Positions 33,706 to 42,205 of a stretch of 50,758 bases of DNA are shown piece by piece. The notes under the pieces are model-generated. The model did not search any database and was not told where the DNA came from. It saw only the letters and a list, made by a program, of their open reading frames with translations. Source of the stretch: an uncultured Bacteroidales bacterium (GTDB lineage: Bacteria > Bacteroidota > Bacteroidia > Bacteroidales > UBA932); NCBI GenBank assembly GCA_945874155.1, contig CAMCFO010000019.1, positions 1-50,758 of the forward strand. Reading direction: 5' to 3'. The translations under genes and the position numbers were made by a program. Within the stretch, counting starts at the first letter, position 1. Every line of letters starts with the position of its first letter.

Positions 33706-33767
33706 GTAAAATTGTCGGTAGAATTGAGTAAAATTGTTAATTAATTTGAGTAAATATTCCGATAGTC
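33702..33767 (+). repeat. Triple 22-bp direct repeat at a locus junction
   Basis: TTGAGTAAAATTGT begins at 33702 and again at 33724, and a shorter copy TTGAGTAAAT begins at 33746, all exactly 22 bp apart. The intervening bases differ more. The first copy includes the capG stop codon. The spacing is unlike coding periodicity. Confidence 0.75.
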
Positions 33768-33940
33768 GGACCTCGAGCTCCTTCGTGAGATGGGATACTC
33801 CGAGAATTTTGACTCTGCGGAGCTGGCGTGGTACAGTTGACGGACAGGATAGAGCAGAGAGCACAGCTGGCGCTTGCCTGAAACGAAAATATGCACATAG
33901 AAAAGTCAAGGAGTAAAGAATCAAGGAGTAAAGTCTAGCA
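33768..33940 (+). other. Intergenic remnant upstream of the wHTH gene
   Basis: This part is GC-richer than what follows. One frame (33771-33839) reads DLELLREMGYSENFDSAEL and ends in AWYS-stop, behind an upstream stop and without a fitting start; it looks like a decayed coding fragment that I do not recognise. Near the end, tcaaggagtaaag occurs twice (33906-33918 and 33921-33933), each carrying AAGGAG, the second 12 nt before the ATG at 33941. Confidence 0.35.
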
Positions 33941-34156
33941 ATGAAAAAAAAGCAGGAAACAATACAGAAACTGATTGGTTACTGTAAAGAACCTCGCACT
34001 CTGAAGGATATCTCAGAATATCTGGGGTATTCTGACAAATTCAGGATGAAGCGAATTTACATAAATCCATTACTTGATGATGTGTTGATAATGACTTCAG
34101 CAGAGAGTAAGACAGATCCTAAACAGAAATATGTGGTTAAGAAGAAATTTGTATGA
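33941..34156 (+). CDS. Stand-alone winged-helix fragment
   Basis: A 71-residue lysine-rich protein reading IQKLIGYCKEPRTLKDISEYLGYSD, then YINPLLDDVLIMT and PKQKYVVKK. This resembles the C-terminal winged-helix domain of Fic-family and AlbA/RecG-like regulators, where a sequence like 'yINPLL..g.l.mt....s..QkY' is common. It is here without the catalytic N-terminal domain, so it is either a small DNA-binding protein or the tail of a deleted gene. It has a start codon and a Shine-Dalgarno-like AAGGAG upstream, so expression is possible. Confidence 0.5.
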   Translation: MKKKQETIQKLIGYCKEPRTLKDISEYLGYSDKFRMKRIYINPLLDDVLIMTSAESKTDPKQKYVVKKKFV

Positions 34157-34373
34157 TCCGTTGTGGAATGCTGATTTGTAGTTAGGGATTGTCGGGAAAT
34201 GCTGAAGATTTCATAATAAATTGATTGCTAATGCGTTAAATATTTGCTAAGGAGAAAAGCATTCCTCCAACAGACCGTGGAAAGCTGAATTTGGAGGAAT
34301 CGTAAGCCATCGATAAACGACATCTATCAGGGCTGCCAGTGAGTAGCTACCTTTGCATCAAATACTAAAAAAC

Positions 34374-34680
34374 ATGATGACAAAGGAAGAGGTCGCCTAG
34401 GTGATTGCTTTCTGCGACGATAGCAAGATCGGTTACAAACAGCGCCTGTCGGAACTTGGGATTAGCCCATGGAGCTTCTATGACGCCAAGCGCAAGTACG
34501 CCCCGAAAGTGGAAGGAGAAAATGCGGGTGAGTTCCTTCAACTGATACCGGGAGGATCATTCCTTCCCAACCCAATCAAGTCGTCACGGTCCCGCAGCAG
34601 CAAGCAGAAAGAGTCTGCACAGGAAACCGTTACGGTGAACATCGAGCTCAGGACACCAACCGGAACAATGCTGCAGTGCG
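34374..34680 (+). pseudogene. IS66 accessory protein (TnpA-like) remnant with early stop
   Basis: From ATG 34374 the frame reads MMTKEEVA, then a TAG at 34398-34400, then VIAFCDDSKIGYKQRLSELG and ISPWSFYDAKRKYAP. It continues to EFLQLIPGGSFLPNP and VNIELRTPTGTMLQ, a pattern I associate with the first ORF of Bacteroidales IS66 elements. The in-frame stop at codon 9 breaks it unless translation restarts at GTG 34401. The C-terminus is lost at the deletion joint near 34661-34680. Confidence 0.65.
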
Positions 34681-34828
34681 TGCTGCCATCGTCTACTCCC
34701 TGGTGGACAGTCGCAAGGCCCCACGTGAATGGATGGAGGATATCCTGCTCCGGCTACCCGGGAACGAGAACAACCGTGAAGCCCTCCGTGAACTCCTGCC
34801 AGACAAGTGGGCAAAACAAACCAACTAG
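34655..34828 (+). pseudogene. C-terminal remnant of IS66 transposase
   Basis: In a frame different from the accessory protein, the sequence reads GNNAAVRAAIVYSLVDSRKA, then PREWMEDILLRLPGNENN and LLPDKWAKQTN-stop. This is the characteristic C-terminus of IS66 transposases (AAIiYSL...PreWMeDvL...LLPdkW). The DDE catalytic part is absent. The joint with the upstream remnant falls in CGGAACAATGCTGCAG (34661-34676), which could be read in both frames and may be the microhomology that caused the deletion. Confidence 0.7.
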
Positions 34829-34915
34829 AATCTACTTGACCTAACTTTGGCCAACTTGAACAAGTTGCCTCCAGCTTGAAATCAAAAATTTACACTTTTA
34901 TGCAGACACTTGAAT

Positions 34916-34932
34916 CCTCTGATAATCAGAGG
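34916..34932. repeat. Perfect small inverted repeat before the variable block
   Basis: CCTCTGA (34916-34922) and TCAGAGG (34926-34932) form a 7-bp stem with a TAA loop, in the untranslated stretch between the IS66 remnant and the 34992 gene. No T run follows, so it is not an ordinary terminator. Confidence 0.5.
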
Positions 34933-34991
34933 TAAAGCGATAGCTTGCGGAAAAGTGGACGAGTACTTATAAATTAATAAATGATATCTAT

Positions 34992-35747
34992 ATGATTAAT
35001 GTAGGAATTATCGGATGCGGCTTCGTAGGTGGAGCCCTGAAGGATTGGTTGGAACACAACAATCCAGAGTGTAAACTTTTCATCAGCGACCCTGCTAAGG
35101 GTTATCATGATGACCTTAGTAATATTGATATTGCGTTCTTACAGATTCATGTGCCTACAGAAGATGACGGAACACAGGATTTGACCCTAATGAAGGAACT
35201 TATTAGCAATCTTCCTGATGTGCCTGTGTTTGTTCGTACTACAATACTCCCTGGCACAAGTGATATGCTTTCTCGTGAGACTGGACATAAAGTGCATTAT
35301 ATGCCTGAGTTCTTGACTGAACGTACACATATCGAGGATTTCAAGAAGCAGACGATGGTGTTCACGGGTGCGCATGAGTTGTTGACCAAAATCTTTGTCG
35401 GCAAGAAGTTTACTGTAATGACTCCTCTCGAAGCGGAATTGACCAAATATATGCACAATGTGTTTGGAGCATATAAAGTGACCTATTTCAATGCTTGCCG
35501 TGAGTATTGTGAGCAGATGGGAGGCGACTGGCGAAAGGTGCATACAGGAATGCTTCTTTCAGGTTATATCAACGATACACATACGTACGTTCCTGGGCCA
35601 GACGGAAAATTTGGTTATGGTGGCAAGTGCTTCCCCAAGGATGTGAATGCATTTGCAAAGATGACTAAGGGTACTCCTCTCGGAATACTCTTGGAACATC
35701 TCCACGAGTTGAATGTACATTTTAGGGGATTTGAGGAAAGAATATAA
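34992..35747 (+). CDS. Short UDP-sugar/GDP-mannose dehydrogenase-like protein
   Basis: A 251-residue protein with the NAD-binding domain (VGIIGCGFVGGALKDWLE), RTTILPGTSDML, MPEFLTERTHIEDF, and the central domain. Cys213 lies in FGYGGKCFPKDVNAF, the catalytic Cys of this family. The C-terminal nucleotide-binding domain that normally completes the substrate site is missing; the protein ends soon after the central helix. Full-length relatives have about 390-450 residues. It is the first intact gene of the AT-rich block, with codon use unlike the upstream genes. It may be a genuine short form acting on a different substrate or a decayed Ugd. Confidence 0.82.
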   Translation: MINVGIIGCGFVGGALKDWLEHNNPECKLFISDPAKGYHDDLSNIDIAFLQIHVPTEDDGTQDLTLMKELISNLPDVPVFVRTTILPGTSDMLSRETGHKVHYMPEFLTERTHIEDFKKQTMVFTGAHELLTKIFVGKKFTVMTPLEAELTKYMHNVFGAYKVTYFNACREYCEQMGGDWRKVHTGMLLSGYINDTHTYVPGPDGKFGYGGKCFPKDVNAFAKMTKGTPLGILLEHLHELNVHFRGFEERI

Positions 35748-35764
35748 TAGACCCTTTTGTCAAT

Positions 35765-37033
35765 ATGAGAATATTATGGATTACCAACCTCCTGTTCCCT
35801 GAAGCTCAACAGATTCTTACAGGAAAAGGAGAGTTGAAAACAACAGGCGGATGGATTTTGGGGGCCTCTGAAGCCTTGCTCAACCATGGTGACGTGGACT
35901 TGAGCGTTGGCACAGTCAGTCCTTTGGTTAACAAGTTGACTGTAGTGAAGGGCAAGCGTATTACCTATTATGTGCTACCCTACGGGAAAGGCAACAAGAC
36001 CTATAATGCCGATTATGAGCCATTATGGTTAAGAGTGCGTGATGCGGTGAAGCCTGAAATTGTCCATATTCATGGTTCGGAATACACTCATGGTCTTGCA
36101 TGGGTAAATGCTTGTGGTGGTGAAAATGCGGTGCTTTCCATTCAAGGATTGAAAACGGCCTACTATCCTTATTATTATGCAGGGTTGACGATGAAAGAGA
36201 TAATTCGTAATATCACTTTGAGGGATTTGTTCCGTGGAACTATTTTCCGAGGCCGGAAAGGGTTCATGGAAAGTGCAAGGTGGGAAAAAGAACTGATTTC
36301 AAAGGTGGGGCATATTATAGGCCGTACTGCCTGGGACAGAGTGCACACTTGGGCAATCAATCCTGATGCGGAGTATCATTTCAACAATGAGACACTCCGC
36401 CCTGAGTTTTACGATGGTTCTCTTTGGAACTACAACAACTGTACACCTCACAGCATATTCCTTTCACAAGCCAGTGCTCCCTTGAAGGGGTTGCATCAAG
36501 TACTGAAAGCTATGCCAATCATCTTGCGACATTATCCCGATGCAACTATCAGAATTGCCGGAGGTGATATTACCACACCAAAGAAAATAGCTGGTATCAA
36601 AGCTACGAATGGTTATGGCAAAATTATCAGGAAAATGCTGGATGAACTTAACCTTCGTGACAAGGTGACATTTACAGGCAATTTGAATGCAGAGGACATG
36701 AAACACGAATATTTGCGCAGCAATGTGTTTGTGTGTCCCTCTTCCATTGAAAACAGCCCTAACTCTCTTGGAGAGGCACAAATCCTTGGTGTTCCCTGCG
36801 TAGCAAGTTATGTTGGAGGTGTAGCCGATATGATGCAAGGTGACGAAAACCATCTGTATCGGTTTGAAGAGATTTCTATGCTCGCGTATGCTGTCTGTGA
36901 TTGTTTTGCAAGTGCTGGTTCAATAGACACTGTACCTATGCAAAAGGTTGCAGCCAAACGTCACAATGGTGAAGAAAACACCTCAACGTTATGGCATATT
37001 TATCAGATGATTAGCAATAGGGGGGAAAATTAA
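35765..37033 (+). CDS. Glycosyltransferase family 4
   Basis: A 422-residue GT-B fold protein. The N-terminal half has [20 protein letters not shown] and [14 protein letters not shown]. The C-terminal half has [20 protein letters not shown], the donor-binding region and [19 protein letters not shown] followed by [14 protein letters not shown], the GT4 E-x7-E motif. It would add one sugar from a nucleotide donor to the lipid-linked repeat unit on the cytosolic side of the inner membrane. Donor and acceptor are not predictable. It is 17 bp behind the short dehydrogenase gene. Confidence 0.9.
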   Translation: MRILWITNLLFPEAQQILTGKGELKTTGGWILGASEALLNHGDVDLSVGTVSPLVNKLTVVKGKRITYYVLPYGKGNKTYNADYEPLWLRVRDAVKPEIVHIHGSEYTHGLAWVNACGGENAVLSIQGLKTAYYPYYYAGLTMKEIIRNITLRDLFRGTIFRGRKGFMESARWEKELISKVGHIIGRTAWDRVHTWAINPDAEYHFNNETLRPEFYDGSLWNYNNCTPHSIFLSQASAPLKGLHQVLKAMPIILRHYPDATIRIAGGDITTPKKIAGIKATNGYGKIIRKMLDELNLRDKVTFTGNLNAEDMKHEYLRSNVFVCPSSIENSPNSLGEAQILGVPCVASYVGGVADMMQGDENHLYRFEEISMLAYAVCDCFASAGSIDTVPMQKVAAKRHNGEENTSTLWHIYQMISNRGEN

Positions 37034-37091
37034 TATCCTTCTAAAGCACTTATGGAGATGGTACAAGCGTTGCCAACTTAGAAAGCATTAC

Positions 37092-37685
37092 GTGATGATT
37101 GACTCGAAGGCATCGTTTAACAACCGCACACATTTTGGCGGCTGTAAGAAGGTGCATCGTGGAGCATCAGTGAGAGGTACGTACATTGGTCGATACACCT
37201 ACGTCGGCCCCAATTCCAATGTACATGATGCGAAGATTGGTAATTTCACAAGCATTGGAGAAAATGTGAGAATCATAACAGCTTCCCATCCTACATCAGA
37301 TTACGTCTCTACATCTCCGGCTTTCTACAGTACCAGAGGACAGACTGTAAAATCCTTTGTTGAGAACGATGCCTATTCAGAGATGCGTGGCATTGATGGC
37401 TGGAGTGCTATTATTGGAAATGATGTATGGATTGGTGACAATGTTTTGATTAAAGGAGGGGTAACAATAGGTGATGGAGCTGTATTGGCAATGGGAGCAG
37501 TGGTGACGAAAGATGTTCCTCCCTATGACATCGTGGGTGGTGTACCCGCTAGAATAATAAAATATCGTTTTAGTGAATCCCAAATCAAAGAGTTACAAAG
37601 AAAAGAATGGTGGAATAAAAGTGACGAATGGCTGAAAGACCACGTTGCTCAATTCCAGAACATAGATAATTTGTTAGAGAAATGA
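37092..37685 (+). CDS. CatB-like hexapeptide-repeat O-acetyltransferase
   Basis: A left-handed beta-helix acyltransferase: [20 protein letters not shown], the [10 protein letters not shown] region with [12 protein letters not shown] containing the active His, [20 protein letters not shown] and [20 protein letters not shown]. It probably O-acetylates a sugar of the repeat unit. GTG 37092 and ATG 37095 are the nearest starts, but the frame is open back to 37011. The upstream codons read [20 protein letters not shown], very like the N-terminus of such proteins; the real start may be a rare non-AUG codon at about 37017-37029. The stop overlaps the next gene by four bases (ATGA). Confidence 0.88.
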   Translation: MMIDSKASFNNRTHFGGCKKVHRGASVRGTYIGRYTYVGPNSNVHDAKIGNFTSIGENVRIITASHPTSDYVSTSPAFYSTRGQTVKSFVENDAYSEMRGIDGWSAIIGNDVWIGDNVLIKGGVTIGDGAVLAMGAVVTKDVPPYDIVGGVPARIIKYRFSESQIKELQRKEWWNKSDEWLKDHVAQFQNIDNLLEK

Positions 37686-38896
37686 CAAAACTGACTCATA
37701 TTATGGTTAGTGCCGTCTATAAGGACGGAATGGGTTATCAAGAAAATATCCTGCCGATGAAGCATAAGGCATTGGGATATGATGTGGATATCATTACCTT
37801 TGACCAAGGTGGTGAAGCTTCACACTCATGCGATGAGAAACCTCCCTATACCTATATGTCTGAACATGATATTCCTGTGCACGTACTGGCCAAGCGCAAA
37901 GCCATGTGGATGGATCGAATTCCTCATCTGCGTACATTGCCACAGCAGATTTATCCGAAAACGGTTGGGTTGTGTGAAACGCTTGAACAGATAGCACCCG
38001 ATATTATTTTTGTTCATGGTATCGATTGCAAAGACCATGAGGAAGTGCTAAAATACGTTGACCATCATCCTGGGGTGCGTTTTTATGCTGACAATCACAA
38101 CGATTACTATAACCGTCCTTTGGGTGGTTGGAAAAGAAAAGCAATAAGGACACTCTTTCCTTGCAAAATAGGTCAGCGTATGGCCTTAAAAGCACGAAAG
38201 ATGTGGGGAGTCACTCCGTGGCGAGTACAATATCTGCACGATGTGTTTGGTGTCCCCAAAGAAAAGATAGACTTGCTTGTGATGGGAGGTGACGAAAGAT
38301 ATGTTAATCTTGACAATCGTGATGCAATTCGCAAGCGTATCCGAAATAAGTATGGTATTGCAGATGATACATTCCTTGTGGTGACAGGAGGTAAAATAGA
38401 CAAAGCAAAAAATACACACCTGCTTATAGAAGCCATAGACCGATTGTCTGCTACTAACGATGTTCATTTGCTTATTTTTGGAAGGGTAGAACCGAACATG
38501 CAAGGATTGTTGCCTACCGATAACAAACACCTTACTATAGCAGGCTGGATACCTGCAATAGACGCCTACGACATTTTCCAAGCTGCCGATTTGGCTGTAT
38601 TCCCTGGTACACATTCCGTGTTGTGGGAACAGGCCTGCGCATCAGGCGTTCCTGCTATCTTCAAAGATTGGGACGGAGGATTCTGTCATGTGGATGTAGG
38701 TGGAAACTGCGAACTGGTCAAGGATATTACGGCAGATAAACTATATCACTCTATGGCTCGGCTCATCCATGACAGGAAAGCATATTTGACCATGCTTCAT
38801 GTTGCACAGGAGAAAGCCACTCGTGAGTTTAGCTATATGGAGATTGCGAAACGTGCAGTGGAATATAATCAATTTGAGGGGAAAACAACCTTATGA
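37682..38896 (+). CDS. Glycosyltransferase family 4
   Basis: A 404-residue GT4-type protein. The N-terminal acceptor domain is seen in [19 protein letters not shown] and [11 protein letters not shown]. The C-terminal domain has [34 protein letters not shown], the E-x7-E motif in [20 protein letters not shown], and [12 protein letters not shown]. It begins inside the acyltransferase stop and ends inside the deacetylase start, so the genes are tightly coupled. Donor sugar unknown. Confidence 0.9.
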   Translation: MTKLTHIMVSAVYKDGMGYQENILPMKHKALGYDVDIITFDQGGEASHSCDEKPPYTYMSEHDIPVHVLAKRKAMWMDRIPHLRTLPQQIYPKTVGLCETLEQIAPDIIFVHGIDCKDHEEVLKYVDHHPGVRFYADNHNDYYNRPLGGWKRKAIRTLFPCKIGQRMALKARKMWGVTPWRVQYLHDVFGVPKEKIDLLVMGGDERYVNLDNRDAIRKRIRNKYGIADDTFLVVTGGKIDKAKNTHLLIEAIDRLSATNDVHLLIFGRVEPNMQGLLPTDNKHLTIAGWIPAIDAYDIFQAADLAVFPGTHSVLWEQACASGVPAIFKDWDGGFCHVDVGGNCELVKDITADKLYHSMARLIHDRKAYLTMLHVAQEKATREFSYMEIAKRAVEYNQFEGKTTL

Positions 38897-39738
38897 TACG
38901 TGTTATTATCAATGCTGATGACTTAGGCAAAAGTCACCTAGTAAATTCCAGAATATCTGCGGCTTTGCAAAATGATATAATAACTTCTTCCACTATTCTG
39001 GCAAATACAGAATTTTGGGAAGACGTGCATGAGATAATTGATGCAAATCCTAAGGCTTCTTTCGGTGTTCATCTTAATTTGACGGAAGGTAGGGCACTCA
39101 CAAATCAGTTCGTGTTCCTTGAAAGAGGAATCGTTGACAACAATAATTGCTTTACGAAAAAAATCAGGGAAGTAAATCTGAATGACGAAGAATTAAAGTG
39201 TGCTGTTTTTCAAGAGTGGGATGCACAGATTAAAAAGGTAGTTGAGGAGCAATGCATAGCAATTACTCATGTTGACGGTCACCACCACATCCATACAGAA
39301 TATGCTTTCCGTGAAATCTTGGCATCGTTAGCAAAAAAATGGCACATTAGGTATGTACGCAGCAGATACCTTTATCCGCAAAAAGGTTTGGGAAGGATGA
39401 TAAGGACTTTAGCTTCAAAAGTTTTTCCTTCAGTTTGGTACAAAATAACAGAGTCAAAGAGTAATCGATTGTTTTCAGTCATTCATTCATTTGCTGAAAC
39501 GGAACTTTGGCGGCGGTATATGTCTCAACAATGTCTTATGACCGATTATTTCGACTCTTATGAACACTTTTATCATCAACTCACTTCTTCATATAAAGTA
39601 CCTGATGTCAAAGTAGTTGAGCTAATGTGTCATCCGGGGCATCAGCATTATACAAATGAATACGAAATGATTGCATCCAAAGCATTATCGTATATACAAG
39701 ATGATATAGAATATATTAGCTATCGGACATTAGAATGA
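38893..39738 (+). CDS. ChbG/YdjC-family carbohydrate deacetylase
   Basis: A 281-residue protein of the YdjC/ChbG family. The metal and acid motifs are visible: NADDLG at residues 7-12, FGVHLNLTEGRAL, and THVDGHHHIHTEY with the metal-binding His residues. Known members remove an N-acetyl group from chito-oligosaccharides, which is unusual inside a capsule locus. Here it may deacetylate an N-acetylhexosamine of the lipid-linked repeat unit, making a free amine. Overlaps with the flanking glycosyltransferase and flippase genes show it belongs to the operon. Confidence 0.86.
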   Translation: MIRVIINADDLGKSHLVNSRISAALQNDIITSSTILANTEFWEDVHEIIDANPKASFGVHLNLTEGRALTNQFVFLERGIVDNNNCFTKKIREVNLNDEELKCAVFQEWDAQIKKVVEEQCIAITHVDGHHHIHTEYAFREILASLAKKWHIRYVRSRYLYPQKGLGRMIRTLASKVFPSVWYKITESKSNRLFSVIHSFAETELWRRYMSQQCLMTDYFDSYEHFYHQLTSSYKVPDVKVVELMCHPGHQHYTNEYEMIASKALSYIQDDIEYISYRTLE

Positions 39739-41000
39739 CTTCATTTCATATTCTATCAAAATTCAAACAACAAATATCGAATCTTAGCATATACTTTCTG
39801 GCTGCTCTCATACCAATGATTCTGTCGTTGGTATCTAATCCATTGTTGGCAAAGAACCTGTCTCCAGAAGATTATGCAATAATTGGATATTACAGTGCAT
39901 TCGTTACTCTGTTTAGTCCTTTGATAAACTTTTATCTTCTTCATTATTATACCAAACGGTTTTACGAACTTGATGAGGATGGAAGAATTTCATTAAAAGC
40001 AACATTATATCGGGCACTCATATTCTTTTCTTTCATACTGACTTTTCTGACAATTTTGCTGTTGTGTGGATATAAAGTATTGGCAAATTCAGATTCCCAA
40101 ATACCATTATTCCCGTATGTAATTCTGTCAATGGTGTCTGTGCCTATCACGGGTATTTATTCACTCTCACTCACAGAATGTCGGATGACACGTGCGAGCA
40201 AGAGGTTTTTTAACATCTCCGTCACTAATGGTGTTTTAAATGTTGTTTTGTCTCTACTGCTTATAGTTGTATTCAAATTGGGTGCGGCAGGTAGGATGTG
40301 GGCAACTTTGCTTACAGCCATCAGTATGTTCCTTTATACGCTTTATAATAATCGTGATATTTGGAAGCATTCTTTTGATACAAAAATTTTTGTCGATTCA
40401 ATTACTTTCTGTTGGCCTTTGGTCGTAGCATCTATGCTTACGTTTTTTTGTACAGGGTATGATAAGATACTCTTGGAAAGACAAGGTGATTTACGTGTAT
40501 TGGGAATCTATTCTGTGGGTGTTACAATTGCGGGTTATTTAAGCCTTTTTTCCTCGTCAATTAATGATACGTTTCAACCAGATATATATGAAAGCATAAT
40601 CAAAAGACAATTTAAGCGATGTGCAAAATATGTGGCAATGAAACTTTCTATTATGTCAGTATGTGTCATTCTTTTCGCCATCTTCGCTCCATTTATTATC
40701 AATATACTCACTTTTGGGAGATATATTGAATCAGCTCCTTACGCTATTGTGGTAGCAATTTCCTCTGTGACATCTATGATGTACTATTCGATGAGCCAAA
40801 TAACGGTTGCATTGGGATATACAAAAATCACTTTGATCAATAAAATTTTAGGCAGTATCGTAAGTATAATTTCTTTTGGCTTTCTCATATCACATTTCGG
40901 TGCAGTGGGAGCGGCATGGGGAATCGTTTTAAGCTACTTATATTTCTTTTTAGGCAATGTTGCTATGGTATTTTATAATTATATAAGGAAGAAAAAGTGA
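39735..41000 (+). CDS. wzx: Polysaccharide repeat-unit flippase (Wzx)
   Basis: A 421-residue inner-membrane protein with about 12 hydrophobic segments, the size and profile of the MATE-like polysaccharide transporter superfamily. It begins with a short amphipathic stretch before the first span (IYFLAALIPMILSLVSNPLL) and has the typical conserved loops (LSPEDYAIIGYYSAFVTLFS). It would move the lipid-linked repeat unit across the membrane before polymerisation. Assignment rests on topology and locus context. The start overlaps the previous stop by four bases. Confidence 0.88.
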   Translation: MTSFHILSKFKQQISNLSIYFLAALIPMILSLVSNPLLAKNLSPEDYAIIGYYSAFVTLFSPLINFYLLHYYTKRFYELDEDGRISLKATLYRALIFFSFILTFLTILLLCGYKVLANSDSQIPLFPYVILSMVSVPITGIYSLSLTECRMTRASKRFFNISVTNGVLNVVLSLLLIVVFKLGAAGRMWATLLTAISMFLYTLYNNRDIWKHSFDTKIFVDSITFCWPLVVASMLTFFCTGYDKILLERQGDLRVLGIYSVGVTIAGYLSLFSSSINDTFQPDIYESIIKRQFKRCAKYVAMKLSIMSVCVILFAIFAPFIINILTFGRYIESAPYAIVVAISSVTSMMYYSMSQITVALGYTKITLINKILGSIVSIISFGFLISHFGAVGAAWGIVLSYLYFFLGNVAMVFYNYIRKKK

Positions 41001-42205
41001 AAATAGGAATACTAACATTTCATCGGCCCTCCAATTTTGGAGCGAATTTGCAGGCTTACAGTTCTGCAAGTTATTTTACATCTTTGGGGCATTCAGTCAA
41101 AATAATAGACTATACTCGACCGGGGGATTTGGCTTACAAAAAGAGTGTGGATGAACGACAGTTTCTGGCACATCAGCACTTTGTAGTAGAGAGACTTCCA
41201 CTGACGCAGCAAATATTTGATGAAAAGGGATTGTGTGAGATTGTTCGGTCAGAACAATTCGATGCTATACTTATCGGTGCTGATGCTGTATGGCGAGCTC
41301 CACAGGACAATTGCATTTATTTCGCCAAATGGCTTTTTGACGATGACTCCCGAAATATTGCTGTCGCTTCTATATCTGCAGCACACATGGGTAATGGATA
41401 TATGGGAGTGTCAGTTGAAACGAGACAGTCTATACATGATTGCTTGGCCAAATTCAAGTATATAACAGTCCGTGACAACTGGACACGTGAAGCATTAAAT
41501 CGGGATGTGTTCTCAGGAAAGGATTTTGTGAAGGTAGTCAATCCAGATCCAGTTGTCAAATTACATCATTTTGTTGAGAATGATGAGTGGCAATCCAATG
41601 GTTTGGAAAGCAAAAAATATTATTTAATGTCCCTACCTGTCTGTTGGGGAAAGTCTGCCAAGTTGGGGACTGTTCGTCATAGCTGGTTTTCCCGTTTCAA
41701 ACAAAAGGTACATGCTGCCGGTTACCAGCTGGTCGAGTTGCCAATCCCGGAAGGCAAGAGTGGATTGGAATTTGATTATACTATTGATTATCCCATTGAA
41801 CCTTTACAATGGTTTTTGTGGATAAAGAATGCCAAGGCTTTCTGCGGACTGCGGTTTCATGCCATTGTCAGTTCCATATCCAATGGCACTCCATTTTTCA
41901 GTGTCGATTCATACGGTAAGACAACCAAGAAAAGTATGCTGCTTGACCTGTTGGGATTTCATCAGCAGGCTCGAAAAGATGATACACACAGTAAAATTCG
42001 GAACCTACTCAAAGGAACAGCCTTTGAAGCAAACCGTACCGGTTCATATTTGGAATTTGAAAATCCGGAAAGGATATTTGATTTGCTGGAACATACCGAT
42101 GTAAATGAAGTGTTGAGGTTGAGGAATCAATTGGAACTTCAATTTGATAGTAATATGTCTGAGCTATTGAAGAAAATTTCGAATGGAAAAGAATATAACA
42201 CATAA
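40997..42205 (+). CDS. Polysaccharide pyruvyl transferase family protein
   Basis: A 402-residue protein opening with GILTFHRPSNFGANLQAYS and continuing with ILIGADAVWRAPQ. ITVRDNWTREALN and ASISAAHMGNGYMG lie in the middle, and FCGLRFHAIVSSISNGTPFF near the C-terminus. This is the layout of pyruvyl transferases, which move pyruvate from phosphoenolpyruvate to sugar hydroxyls as ketals. The start is a GTG overlapping the flippase stop (GTGA). The next gene, encoding an iron-sulfur protein, often accompanies this family. Confidence 0.85.
   Translation: MKIGILTFHRPSNFGANLQAYSSASYFTSLGHSVKIIDYTRPGDLAYKKSVDERQFLAHQHFVVERLPLTQQIFDEKGLCEIVRSEQFDAILIGADAVWRAPQDNCIYFAKWLFDDDSRNIAVASISAAHMGNGYMGVSVETRQSIHDCLAKFKYITVRDNWTREALNRDVFSGKDFVKVVNPDPVVKLHHFVENDEWQSNGLESKKYYLMSLPVCWGKSAKLGTVRHSWFSRFKQKVHAAGYQLVELPIPEGKSGLEFDYTIDYPIEPLQWFLWIKNAKAFCGLRFHAIVSSISNGTPFFSVDSYGKTTKKSMLLDLLGFHQQARKDDTHSKIRNLLKGTAFEANRTGSYLEFENPERIFDLLEHTDVNEVLRLRNQLELQFDSNMSELLKKISNGKEYNT

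Larger units (their letters stand above)
34303..34860 (+). mobile_element. Internally deleted IS66-family element
   Basis: The left side has a possible terminal sequence (GTAAGCC at about 34303) and a TACCTTTG box at 34348-34355. A reading frame like the small IS66 accessory protein follows, then the last 55 or so codons of the large IS66 transposase in another frame. Most of the transposase, expected to exceed a kilobase, is missing. No matching right-end inverted repeat was found, so the outer boundaries are approximate. The element cannot move on its own. Confidence 0.65.

Noticed and set aside
33702..33767. CRISPR-like array
   Set aside because: Only three degenerate copies at a 22-bp period with 8-bp spacers and no cas genes; it does not meet CRISPR geometry.
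33734..33916. 60-codon plus-strand frame in the junction region
   Set aside because: Its residues look random and it crosses a different frame that reads more protein-like; I treat the stretch as a remnant.
34259..34265. GGAATGC (34165-34171) and GCATTCC (34259-34265) as terminal inverted repeats of the IS66 remnant
   Set aside because: Seven bases, both copies lie on the same side of the element, and they are compatible with chance.
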